From assembly GCF_030407435.1 (NCBI RefSeq), contig NZ_JASDDK010000001.1, forward strand, positions 682,001-746,000: a stretch of 64,000 bases of DNA, written 5' to 3'. The notes beneath the pieces were generated by a model. It saw nothing but the letters and a program-made list of their open reading frames with translations. It did no database searches and was not told the origin of the DNA. Shown here in pieces: positions 43,819 to 52,647 of this stretch. Every line of letters starts with the position of its first letter. Position 1 is the stretch's first letter. The stretch comes from Winogradskyella bathintestinalis. Lineage in GTDB: Bacteria > Bacteroidota > Bacteroidia > Flavobacteriales > Flavobacteriaceae. The translations under genes were made by a program, and so were the position numbers.

Positions 43819-45405
43819 TTAAGCACTAAAATGGTCATTCACCAAATCCACAACACTCTCTACTAAAGGCACCTTTGCCACTCTAACCTCCTTAAAATAT
43901 GTCTTAGCTTCCGTTGCCGTTGTTTCACCGATACAAAATGCAATACCTTTTGCCTTATTTAGTTTTAAAAAACTTTGCACTGTTGAAGGACTATAAAACA
44001 TAACACCATCTAAATCGCCATCTACTTTTTCAGCATCAAACTTAGTTTCGTAGGCTTCTACTTCGTTGACTTTAATATTGTTGTCAGTTAAAATATCTGG
44101 AATAGTGTCTAATCTCAAATTACTACAGAAATAGGTTACTTCTGTGCCATCCATAAATTCAGCCATGTGTTCGGCTAAGTCCTTGGCGTAATTTTCATAA
44201 TGTTTTACTTTTCCGATGCGTTTTTCAACCAAACGTTTGGTTTTTCTGCCAACGCAATAAATATTCTTAAATTGTAACTCTACAGGCGAAAAATTAGTAA
44301 GTAAAGAATCAACCGCATTTTTACTCGTAATGATGACATTTTCAATTTCATTTCGAACCACATTTTTAGTTAAGCGATTCGGATTAATTTTTACAGCATC
44401 ACTACTTTCCGCAACCACGTCTTCATGAAACTTGGCCATTTGGTCGTTCGTTAACTTTTTAGTGGAATAAATATTGGTAATTTTATCGCCTTGGCTTAAT
44501 TCGTCGATCAATACTTTACCCCCTTTTCCAATAACATAATCAGCACAGAATTCCGCTATATTTTCGTGTTTTCCTAAGGGAACTACTTTAGTGACTTCAA
44601 TTTTTTTAGTGCCGTCTTTACTTAAAAGAACCCCTTTAAAGTTGACTTCTTCCTCTTTGTTGATATAACAAATGGCACCGATTGGTGCTGTACAACCACC
44701 TTCTAATCGATTCAAAAATTCGCGCTCAATCGAGGTGCAAATTTGAGTTACTTCATCATTAATTTCGGTAAGGATTGCTCTTGTTTCATCATCAGATTCC
44801 AAAGCAGTAATCATAATAGCACCTTGTGCTGGCGCAGGAATCATCCAATGCAGATTGATTGAATTTTCGGGTGTAATATTTAAACGTCCCAAACCTGCAC
44901 CTGCAAATATCGCTGCATTCCAATCCTCATTATTTTCAAGTTTTTCTAATCTTGAATTCACGTTGCCTCGTAAACCAACTATAGTGTGTGTTGGATAGCG
45001 ATTTAACCATTGTGCGCGTCGTCTTAAACTTCCTGTCGCAATTACAGCATTTCTAGCTGATAAAAATTCTTCGTTGGTTTTAAAAACTAAAGTGTCGTTA
45101 ATATTACCTCGTTTTAAAACTGCCGCTTGTACAATACCTTTTGGCAAAACAGTTGGGACATCTTTTAAAGAATGCACCGCAATATCAATGCTACCATTGA
45201 GCATTGCAATATCTAAGGTTTTAGTAAAAATACCAGTTATGCCAAGTTCGTATAAGGGTTTGTCAAGGACTAAATCTCCAGTAGATTTTACAGGTACAAG
45301 AACAGTCTTATGACCTAAATGTTCAAGCTGAGATTGAACAGTTTTTGCTTGCCACATAGCGAGCTGGCTGTCGCGTGTGCCAATGCGAATAATTTTATTA
45401 GACAT
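43819..45405 (-). CDS. hemC: Fused porphobilinogen deaminase / uroporphyrinogen-III synthase
   Basis: A 528-residue bifunctional protein. The HemC part (about 1-305: I-G-T-R-D-S-Q-L-A-M-W-Q-A, S-L-K-D-V-P-T, L-R-G-N-V-N-S-R-L) polymerises porphobilinogen to hydroxymethylbilane. Its dipyrromethane cysteine is in E-G-G-C-T-A-P-I-G-A (about residue 240). The HemD part (about 320-528: V-I-I-T-S-K-N-A-V-D, V-M-F-Y-S-P-S-T-V, F-C-I-G-E-T-T-A-T-E) inverts and closes ring D. Joining them keeps the unstable linear intermediate close. I see no separate hemD. The gene overlaps hemA by 8 bases. Confidence 0.93.
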   Translation of the reverse strand: MSNKIIRIGTRDSQLAMWQAKTVQSQLEHLGHKTVLVPVKSTGDLVLDKPLYELGITGIFTKTLDIAMLNGSIDIAVHSLKDVPTVLPKGIVQAAVLKRGNINDTLVFKTNEEFLSARNAVIATGSLRRRAQWLNRYPTHTIVGLRGNVNSRLEKLENNEDWNAAIFAGAGLGRLNITPENSINLHWMIPAPAQGAIMITALESDDETRAILTEINDEVTQICTSIEREFLNRLEGGCTAPIGAICYINKEEEVNFKGVLLSKDGTKKIEVTKVVPLGKHENIAEFCADYVIGKGGKVLIDELSQGDKITNIYSTKKLTNDQMAKFHEDVVAESSDAVKINPNRLTKNVVRNEIENVIITSKNAVDSLLTNFSPVELQFKNIYCVGRKTKRLVEKRIGKVKHYENYAKDLAEHMAEFMDGTEVTYFCSNLRLDTIPDILTDNNIKVNEVEAYETKFDAEKVDGDLDGVMFYSPSTVQSFLKLNKAKGIAFCIGETTATEAKTYFKEVRVAKVPLVESVVDLVNDHFSA

Positions 45406-46654
45406 TATCGGTAGTTTCTAACTGAAATATTTTTTTGATAAGCTCGATGCTTTCATCGGAAGAATTACTATCTTCTCTAAGGTGATGCGCAAATTGATTT
45501 GTTATTTTCTGAATTAAATTATTAGTAATCAACTCCGCTTGGTCCTCATTAAAATCAGACATTTTTTTGCGTTGTGTATTGAATTCAGAATTTTTAAAAT
45601 CAGTCAATTTATGTTTTATAGCCTGAATGGTAGGAACAAATTTTAAGGTGTTTAACCACGCATTAAATTCGGTTGCAATTTCTGATATAATCGCTTCGGC
45701 CTTTGGGATATAAGTTTTTCGTTTTTCTAAAGTATCATCAGTGATTTTTGCTAAATCATCTAAATGCACTAGCGTAATATTCTCAAGTTCTCTAATGTCG
45801 TCGTTAACATTCTTTGGAATGGATAAATCTAAAATCAACAACGGTTTTTTGGTGGAAATTAAAGATTTATAAACTGTAGGATTTTGGGCACCAGTGGCTA
45901 CTATAACAATATCCGAAACATTAAGTTCTTCAGCTAGATTATCGTAATCTTTTACAACCAAATTGAATTTTCCGGCAACTTCTTCCGCTTTATCCTTAGT
46001 CCTGTTAATTAAAGTGATATGTGAATTCTTGGTGTGCTTTACTAAATTTTCGCAAGTGTTTCTACCAATTTTACCTGTACCGAAGAGTAAAATATTTTTA
46101 TCACAAATCCGCTCTACGCTATTCATAATATACTGCACAGAGGCAAAGGACACCGAGGTGGCGCCAGAGGATAATTGAGTTTCGTTTTTAATACGTTTAC
46201 TAGCTTGAATTACAGAGTTTACTAAACGTTCTGTAAATGAATTTAATAAACCGACTGCTTTGGACATTCGCGCACCAGCTTTTAACTGATAGATAATTTC
46301 AAAATCTCCTAAAATCTGACTGTCTAACCCAGAGCCGACTCGAAACATGTGATTGATGGCTTCCTTATTTTTATGAACATAAGCCACATCTTGAAATTCC
46401 TCAACCGTTCCTTTGGTGTTTTCGCATAATAGTTGAATTAATTGAAAAGGATGTTCTGCGAAACCATAAAGTTCGGTGCGGTTGCAGGTAGAAACCACCA
46501 AAAGACTTTCAATACCATTTTGTTTGGCTTGAGACAAAACGTTTTGTTTAGCTGTCTCGCACAAACTAAAATGACCGCGCACTTCAGCATCTGCTTTTTG
46601 ATAGCTGAGTCCTATGGCATAAAAATATTTACTTCTATTTGGCATGTGTTGCAT
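45398..46654 (-). CDS. hemA: Glutamyl-tRNA reductase
   Basis: First committed step of C5-pathway haem synthesis: reduces glutamyl-tRNA to glutamate-1-semialdehyde with NADPH. The catalytic cysteine is in S-T-C-N-R-T-E (about residue 57). G-S-G-L-D-S-Q-I-L-G-D and the NADPH site L-F-G-T-G-K-I-G-R follow. The frame is open to 46708, but a promoter's -7 box (46687-46694) lies inside that extension, so the ATG at 46654 (418 residues) or 46645 is the likely start. First gene of the cluster. The partner hemL is not in the window. Confidence 0.95.
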   Translation of the reverse strand: MQHMPNRSKYFYAIGLSYQKADAEVRGHFSLCETAKQNVLSQAKQNGIESLLVVSTCNRTELYGFAEHPFQLIQLLCENTKGTVEEFQDVAYVHKNKEAINHMFRVGSGLDSQILGDFEIIYQLKAGARMSKAVGLLNSFTERLVNSVIQASKRIKNETQLSSGATSVSFASVQYIMNSVERICDKNILLFGTGKIGRNTCENLVKHTKNSHITLINRTKDKAEEVAGKFNLVVKDYDNLAEELNVSDIVIVATGAQNPTVYKSLISTKKPLLILDLSIPKNVNDDIRELENITLVHLDDLAKITDDTLEKRKTYIPKAEAIISEIATEFNAWLNTLKFVPTIQAIKHKLTDFKNSEFNTQRKKMSDFNEDQAELITNNLIQKITNQFAHHLREDSNSSDESIELIKKIFQLETTDNV

Positions 46655-46686
46655 TCGCTCGTTTACCTGACTGAGATATTGCACGG

Positions 46687-46718
46687 CAAAAATAAATTTG
46701 TTATTCAAATAAAAACAA
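46687..46718 (-). promoter_or_regulatory. Promoter of the hemA-led haem cluster
   Basis: On the minus strand TTG (46718-46716), 21 bases, TATTTTTG (46694-46687), a match to the Bacteroidota housekeeping promoter. The predicted start is near 46680, which leaves a 25-35 base leader before either hemA ATG. Confidence 0.6.
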
Positions 46719-46775
46719 CGCTAGAGGAACTTAAAGTATCGCTTCTGGTTTTTTATGTTTGTTTTTTATTAAAAC

Positions 46776-46796
46776 ATGATAATTATCATATTTTTG
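46776..46796 (+). promoter_or_regulatory. 14-bp palindrome overlapping the -7 box of the AraC gene
   Basis: ATGATAATTATCAT (46776-46789) is a perfect palindrome whose last T is the first base of TATTTTTG (46789-46796), a -7 box for the AraC-family gene at 46854. It resembles half-sites of Fur-type operators (TGATAA/TTATCA). A repressor here would block the regulator gene and lies about 60 bases from the hemA -35 region. Confidence 0.45.
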
Positions 46797-46853
46797 TAGA
46801 GAAAACGAGGGTTTTTTACAGCTTTGTTTAGAACCAATCTAAATAAGATAAAA

Positions 46854-47753
46854 ATGAAATTCGAAAAAATGGTTTCAAAAAGTATCGCTGGAGGTACTTT
46901 TGATGAAATTTATATAGAAGAAGGCTTTTTTATATTGACGTGCAAAAACGATGATATAAATACCAATATTCTTGAGCGCAAGATTGATAGTAATTACATT
47001 CAATTCCATTTTTGCACTAAGGGAACCGCAGATTTTATGTTTAATCAAGGTAATTACACGCTGAATATTAATGAGGAAACGTCCTTATTGCTTTATAATC
47101 CACAGCGGGATTTACCGATTCATTTAGAGTTGAAACCGCATTCTTGGTTGGTGTCTTTGGTCATTTCCATTAAAAAGTTTCATGGCCTGTTTTCGGAAGA
47201 TGCGAATTATGTGACTTTTTTAACAGACGATAACAAGGATAAAAAATACTATAAGGATGGTAAAATTTCTCCTTCCATGGCTGTAGTATTGAATCAGCTA
47301 ATCAGTTTTAACCTTAACAATTCTATTAAGCCGTTATATTTTAAAGGAAAAGCTTACGAATTATTGAGCTTGTTTTTTAACCGCAGTGAAGATGCCGATA
47401 TTGAACAATGTCCGTTTTTAGTGGATGAGGTGAATGTAGCGAAACTCAAAAAAGCAAAAGACATCATCATCGCCAATATGGCCGAGCCGCCAACATTGCA
47501 AGAATTAGCAGATGAAATAGATTTAAGCTTAAAGAAATTAAAAGAAGGCTTTAAACAAATTTATGGGGATTCTGTTTTTAGCTTTTTGTTCGATTATAAA
47601 ATGGAAGTAGCGCGCAAACTTTTAGAATCTGGTAATTATAATGTCAATGAAGTTGGGCTAAGAGTTGGTTACAGCACAGGAAGCCATTTTATTGCAGCTT
47701 TTAAAAAGAAGTTTGGGACGACGCCAAAGAAGTATATTATGGGGTCTAGTTAA
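46854..47753 (+). CDS. AraC family regulator (PchR-like)
   Basis: From the ATG at 46854 a 299-residue protein (an upstream TTG at 46824 would add ten). The N-terminal ligand-binding half (about 1-190) has no standard cupin motif. The C-terminal half (about 200-299) has two helix-turn-helices: T-L-Q-E-L-A-D-E-I-D-L-S-L-K-K-L-K-E-G-F (split by residue) and V-N-E-V-G-L-R-V-G-Y-S-T-G-S-H-F-I-A-A-F, ending F-G-T-T-P-K-K-Y. L-K-E-G-F-K-Q-I-Y-G is typical of PchR-type regulators that respond to ferric siderophores. It is divergent from hemA, so haem or iron control is plausible. Confidence 0.88.
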   Translation: MKFEKMVSKSIAGGTFDEIYIEEGFFILTCKNDDINTNILERKIDSNYIQFHFCTKGTADFMFNQGNYTLNINEETSLLLYNPQRDLPIHLELKPHSWLVSLVISIKKFHGLFSEDANYVTFLTDDNKDKKYYKDGKISPSMAVVLNQLISFNLNNSIKPLYFKGKAYELLSLFFNRSEDADIEQCPFLVDEVNVAKLKKAKDIIIANMAEPPTLQELADEIDLSLKKLKEGFKQIYGDSVFSFLFDYKMEVARKLLESGNYNVNEVGLRVGYSTGSHFIAAFKKKFGTTPKKYIMGSS

Positions 47754-50700
47754 TAATCATAATATCCATCATTTCCACTAGATGCTACACGCTGCCTGTC
47801 CTTATAAATCGCTAGGTTAAGAATTTCAGTATATTGTTCTTCCAATTCCTTCGTTTTATCAACGATGGTGCCGTAACTTTCGGATTTAGAATAATAATCG
47901 ATTGCCAATTGGTTGTGGTCTTTTGGTTGTATAAAGGAAATGTAATGCAAGGCTTCAACCTTACCAGCATACTCATCGTCCTTGTCAATTTTGAAAAAAT
48001 ACATGGCTGCGGCTTTACCTTTATCGGTTACAAAATTCCGTTTAAAAAGAAACTGAATTGAATCTTTTTCTTTTTCAAAATTGGCATCAGCTAAGAGTTT
48101 TGATTTGGCGAATTGTTCCTGACTGATATTTATAGATTTCAATTTGTTTAAAAGCTTCGCTTTGTCTAACTCTTCCAAAAGCAAATATTGATTTCCTTCA
48201 TCTTCTACCAACTTTTCAGATAGTTGATTTGGAATGGTTTCCTTGGCTTTAGTTAGTAATACATAGTACTTCACTAAAGCCTTAGTGTCTTCTACATTTA
48301 AAAGTTTTTCGAAAAAATCTTTTGCACTGCGCTCATTTCTATACGGAAAAATCAATCGCACATAAGTTGCTAAATTATAAGAATACGAATTGTAACCGTA
48401 ATTATTAGAGTTTCCTAAATTCCGCTTCACCTCCATTTTACCATCATTAATCAGCTGGTTTTTGTATTTTTTATAGGTTTTTGGCTTTACCAGACCGCTG
48501 TCTTTTACTTTTGCTAACAAGGTGTAAAGTGGTTGTTTGTATTCTGAAATGGTACTGTATTCAAGAATTTTTGGGAACAATGAAGCCTTCAACTTTAATG
48601 AGTCTTTTTTATAATAACTATAAAACATTGAACCAACACTTCCTAATGGTAAATCGCGTTCCATAAGTTCTAAAGCAATATCATAATTTTCTTTTTTTTT
48701 AGATTGCAATAAGCCTTCTAGAATAGAGGTTTGGGTCTGTGGATCTGAATAACTATCACGATATAATTGTTTTATAAACGGCAAATGGTTCTTTAAATCG
48801 ATGTCAATAAGTTGCTCTACCAGGTACGATTTTATGTTTAAACGTTCCTTATCGAATTCAAAATCCTTGAGCACAGAAACAATATCCTTACTGTTATGTT
48901 TTTTAAATTTAATGAGGTTGTAAGATTCAAAAACCAAACTGTCATTGGCTCTCAGCGCTTCAAAAAAGGGTTTAGTTTTATCGTGAAGTACATTTTTTCC
49001 TAAAAGCGTATCCTTCGGAGTGAAGGTGTTATAAAATTCGGTTACAAATTTTGAAGGCCCACTTATGGAATCGATCAAAGTTTTCAGTTCAAAAAGAACG
49101 CCTTCCTTCAAAATATTTTTTACCAACACTTGTTTCGCACTTGCCGAATCGGTGTAACTAAAACTATGGGTATAAAAAGCATCCGTTTTGGTTGATTTTC
49201 GGTTTGAAATCTTGAACTTTTTTTTACTATGATAATATTGGGTATTATAACTTACTTTTTCCTCTAAATCCTTCCAAAGGCTGTCTGCATTATGAAACAT
49301 TTGCAAATCGTGAAACTTGGTTCTAGACACCGAGATTTGCTCATTAGCATCTGTAGAGTAAGTGCTTTGTTTTAAAGATTGTTCGTAATCTTTTGGTTTT
49401 TGTCCGCCGTAGTTATCGTAACTGTAAGGGTTTGGATTCGGAACTTTAGCATTGGTGCTCACCGAAAAATGTAATGACGTATCGGTTACTTTTTCAAAAC
49501 CTGAATAGTCTATTTTATTGAATTTAAAAGATTTGAAAAAGGCGGTTTTATCGGCTTCATTGGAGCCAACATAACCTAAAAGGTAGTAACTTCCATCTTT
49601 TACTATGGTTTTTAAATATAAATTTTTATCTGTTTTTGAATCTAAAACAGCATATGATTCATAAGTCTTATAATCACCAGCTTTAAAACCACCTTTGGCT
49701 TCTGTAAGTTTATAATTTTTATATAGTGCGTGATGAAAATATTTAGCTTCAAAACTATCTTCTTCAATATAGGTGAAATCGTTTAAAACGGCTTCTTCAA
49801 AGAAATAATAAGCGTCATTTTTATAACCTTCCACTAATTTTTTGCCATAATTATTCATATTGCTTGCAGCGTAATATGCAGGAAAATCAACCTGAAATTT
49901 ATTGTTTGGCGCTACGAATAGTTGATTGTCATTCGAGGGGGTTTTTAAAGTTATGGAATTGAATATTTTGTCTTCATGTTGCAATACAAAATCACTGCGA
50001 CCTGCAAATTTGATAATAATAATTTCTAAGGGTGTCTGGTAAATATGATATTTCTGAAACTCACCTTTCTTTGTTTTATTTACAATACCGATACCACGAT
50101 ATGGTGTTGTTAGTTCTACTTTGGCGATGATATCCCCCGGAATATCCTCGTATAATAAATGATCAATATCTTTTAAGGTAATATTTTCTTTTTGGTTGGG
50201 TAAATAAGTGAAACGACTTATTCTATTTAAAGTTAAATACGCGCCATTGGTCATGTCTGGGTCGAGATAATATTTTTGTCCGCCAAAAGAAAATTCACGC
50301 AATTCATCATAGGTATTAATAGTTATAAATCCATCTGGTGTACTGTGCTTTTTGAGTTCAGGAGTTACAAATAAACTATCGAGTTTCGCTTTTTCTATTT
50401 TACTGTAATCTGTTTGTTTAGAGGTCAAGGCTTTTACGGTATAACCGCGTTGACGCAACATATTTATCATGCCTTGGTTGCCTGGTAAATGTGCGGCACC
50501 CACGCCGGCAAAGACTGATTTGTTAGGCATAAGCTCCTCTAAGGAAATGACCATGTTTTCATTTCGGATATAGAGCATATTTTCCCTGTAGAATTCTGTA
50601 TTTACTCCTGCACCAATAGAATCTAAAAGATCAAGATTTCTGTCACGATATAAATTTTCTTGAATTAAATAAGCATTTTCCTTAGCATACAATTTTTGCA

Positions 50701-51265
50701 CCCAAGGATCTAATTCTTTTTTGTTAGCATTGTAAGCGGCTTTCGTAGTTAAGTACCGCGATTCGGCTAAGTCTTCTAATCCGTATATTTTCTTATTATT
50801 CTTTTTACCTGCCTGAAAAATAAACATATCTAAATACGTTTCCTCTTCAAAATTATCCGAAGCACTACTTTTACGATATAAATACGAGTTTACCGCATTG
50901 TTATCCATCCGAACTGAGCCTCTAATGGCCATTTCGTCTGGATGAGAAAGTTTAAAAAGATTGGTGTAAAAATCGTTAGTATTATTGCTATAAGCAGCCA
51001 TTTGATCCAGCATGGTTTCATAATTAAAACCAGGCCATGTCGTTGGGTCTGATTCTAACGCAATGCACTCACTTTGATTTAGCGATTTATAAAACACATC
51101 ATCTAAACGAAAGGCGACTTTTTTGCTTACATGCATAGTGCCATAAAGGAAGGATGGTTTTTCAAGTCCGTTTCCAGTAATTTTCCATAGCAAACTTTGA
51201 TATTGTTGTTGAGAAAAAGCAATTATGGTAAAAAATATTAGGAATAAGGATAGGATTTTCTTCAT
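47750..51265 (-). CDS. Very long TraB/GumN family protein
   Basis: From the ATG at 51265 (which gives a clean signal peptide, M-K-K-I-L-S-L to A-F-S-Q) this is a 1,171-residue protein; a start at 51307 would bury the signal. The N-terminal 280 residues are a TraB/GumN domain: L-L-W-K-I-T-G-N-G, S-F-L-Y-G-T-M-H-V and A-G-V-G-A-A-H-L-P-G-N-Q-G-M. The family's conserved histidines (G-T-M-H, A-A-H-L) suggest a metal-dependent protease-like fold. About 880 further residues are unlike any domain I know, with alpha-helical repeats near the end. It is convergent with the AraC gene, overlapping by 4 bases. Confidence 0.8.
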   Translation of the reverse strand: MKKILSLFLIFFTIIAFSQQQYQSLLWKITGNGLEKPSFLYGTMHVSKKVAFRLDDVFYKSLNQSECIALESDPTTWPGFNYETMLDQMAAYSNNTNDFYTNLFKLSHPDEMAIRGSVRMDNNAVNSYLYRKSSASDNFEEETYLDMFIFQAGKKNNKKIYGLEDLAESRYLTTKAAYNANKKELDPWVQKLYAKENAYLIQENLYRDRNLDLLDSIGAGVNTEFYRENMLYIRNENMVISLEELMPNKSVFAGVGAAHLPGNQGMINMLRQRGYTVKALTSKQTDYSKIEKAKLDSLFVTPELKKHSTPDGFITINTYDELREFSFGGQKYYLDPDMTNGAYLTLNRISRFTYLPNQKENITLKDIDHLLYEDIPGDIIAKVELTTPYRGIGIVNKTKKGEFQKYHIYQTPLEIIIIKFAGRSDFVLQHEDKIFNSITLKTPSNDNQLFVAPNNKFQVDFPAYYAASNMNNYGKKLVEGYKNDAYYFFEEAVLNDFTYIEEDSFEAKYFHHALYKNYKLTEAKGGFKAGDYKTYESYAVLDSKTDKNLYLKTIVKDGSYYLLGYVGSNEADKTAFFKSFKFNKIDYSGFEKVTDTSLHFSVSTNAKVPNPNPYSYDNYGGQKPKDYEQSLKQSTYSTDANEQISVSRTKFHDLQMFHNADSLWKDLEEKVSYNTQYYHSKKKFKISNRKSTKTDAFYTHSFSYTDSASAKQVLVKNILKEGVLFELKTLIDSISGPSKFVTEFYNTFTPKDTLLGKNVLHDKTKPFFEALRANDSLVFESYNLIKFKKHNSKDIVSVLKDFEFDKERLNIKSYLVEQLIDIDLKNHLPFIKQLYRDSYSDPQTQTSILEGLLQSKKKENYDIALELMERDLPLGSVGSMFYSYYKKDSLKLKASLFPKILEYSTISEYKQPLYTLLAKVKDSGLVKPKTYKKYKNQLINDGKMEVKRNLGNSNNYGYNSYSYNLATYVRLIFPYRNERSAKDFFEKLLNVEDTKALVKYYVLLTKAKETIPNQLSEKLVEDEGNQYLLLEELDKAKLLNKLKSINISQEQFAKSKLLADANFEKEKDSIQFLFKRNFVTDKGKAAAMYFFKIDKDDEYAGKVEALHYISFIQPKDHNQLAIDYYSKSESYGTIVDKTKELEEQYTEILNLAIYKDRQRVASSGNDGYYDY

Positions 51266-51578
51266 AATAAAAACATAATCAGGGCTTGTAAAGATATTTA
51301 ATTCCATTAAACGGCCCTATAGAATTGGTTAAAGTCGATAAAAAACGATAATTATTGTGGTTGTTTTTAGATTTTTTAACGTTTATAGGCACAAATAAAA
51401 CCAAAGAAAAGCAGTAACGAGTATTGCATTAAGTATTGTATTTTTGCATTTGAAAACATATACCTCTACTGAGGATTATTGAAATAAATTCAGCATGAAA
51501 CTTCCTTAATTAAATTTTGATATTTAAGGAAAATGATCATATGAATATTCCATGTGACCATTAAAAACATATAAACGC
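51266..51578. other. Divergent region between GumN-type gene and hemH
   Basis: About 310 bases. TATTTTTG (51439-51446) is a possible -7 box for hemH, without a clear -33 element. GATAATTAT (51347-51355) matches the core of the palindrome at 46776 but is not symmetric here. Confidence 0.4.
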
Positions 51579-52640
51579 ATGAAAGGAATTTTATTAATCA
51601 ACTTGGGCTCTCCAGATAGTCCAAAGCCAAAAGATGTTAAAAAATATCTAGGCGAATTTTTAATGGACGAGCGTGTCATTGATATTCCATTTGCGGCTAG
51701 AACCGCACTTGTTAAAGGGATTATATTAAATACGCGTCCTAAACAATCGGCAACAGCATATCAAAAAATTTGGTGGGACGAAGGTTCTCCGTTGATTGTT
51801 ATCTCTGAGAGGCTTCAGAACAAAATACAGCAGGAAGTTGAATATCCTGTAGCATTAGCCATGCGTTATGGCAGTATGACCATTCAGAAAGGGCTACAAG
51901 AATTAGTGGATAAGGGTGTAAAGGAAGTCTTTCTAATGCCATTGTATCCGCAGTTCGCTATGGCAACAACCGAAACTATTTTGGTTTTAGCTGAAGAGAT
52001 TAGAAACGCACACTTTCCTGATTTAAAAATTTCAGATTTACCGGCTTTTTATAACCGACCAGATTATATTGAAGTACTTTCAAATAGTATTTCAGAACAT
52101 TTAAAGGGTAACGATTACGAACATTTATTATTTTCATATCATGGAGTGCCAGAACGCCATATTAGAAAAAGAGATGTTACCAAATCGCATTGTACTATAG
52201 ATGGAAGTTGTTGCGCAACACCATCTCCTGCTCACGAGTTTTGTTACAGGCATCAATGTTTAGAAGTCACAAGATTAGTTGCAGAAAAACTTCAGCTTAA
52301 AGCCCATACTTATTCTACTTCTTTTCAGTCCCGATTGGGTTTCGATCCATGGTTAAAGCCTTATACAGACCGAACTATTGAGCGTTACGGTAAACAAGGA
52401 ATTAAAAAAATGGCGATTGTTACACCTGCTTTTGTGAGTGATTGTTTAGAAACATTAGAAGAAATTGCGATGGAAGGTGAAGAGATTTTTCACGAAATGG
52501 GTGGTAAAGAATTTACAACTATACCATGCCTCAATGATGATGCTGAATGGGTGAGTCTTTTAGCTAAATGGATTAATGAATGGGCGACTTCTAATCAATT
52601 CCACCAAAGTAGTTTAACATCTCTGACTGAAAAACTATAA
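51579..52640 (+). CDS. hemH: Ferrochelatase
   Basis: Inserts Fe(II) into protoporphyrin IX, the last step of the protoporphyrin-dependent haem route. The 353-residue protein begins L-L-I-N-L-G-S-P-D-S-P. The catalytic histidine is His188 in S-Y-H-G-V-P-E-R-H, and the downstream acidic pair lies in C-L-E-T-L-E-E-I. The segment D-G-S-C-C-A-T-P and E-F-C-Y-R-H-Q-C has four cysteines close together, which might hold an Fe-S cluster as in some bacterial ferrochelatases. It lies apart from the main haem cluster, on the opposite strand. Confidence 0.95.
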   Translation: MKGILLINLGSPDSPKPKDVKKYLGEFLMDERVIDIPFAARTALVKGIILNTRPKQSATAYQKIWWDEGSPLIVISERLQNKIQQEVEYPVALAMRYGSMTIQKGLQELVDKGVKEVFLMPLYPQFAMATTETILVLAEEIRNAHFPDLKISDLPAFYNRPDYIEVLSNSISEHLKGNDYEHLLFSYHGVPERHIRKRDVTKSHCTIDGSCCATPSPAHEFCYRHQCLEVTRLVAEKLQLKAHTYSTSFQSRLGFDPWLKPYTDRTIERYGKQGIKKMAIVTPAFVSDCLETLEEIAMEGEEIFHEMGGKEFTTIPCLNDDAEWVSLLAKWINEWATSNQFHQSSLTSLTEKL

Positions 52641-52647
52641 ATAATTA

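Noticed and set aside
46442..46831. Plus-strand open frame of 129 codons opposite hemA
   Set aside because: It lies antisense to hemA for most of its length, has no sensible composition or promoter, and crosses the hemA promoter region.
51347..51355. GATAATTAT matching the palindrome core before the AraC gene
   Set aside because: Not palindromic here, and the same nine bases also occur at about 38416; such AT-rich 9-mers are expected several times by chance in 64 kb.
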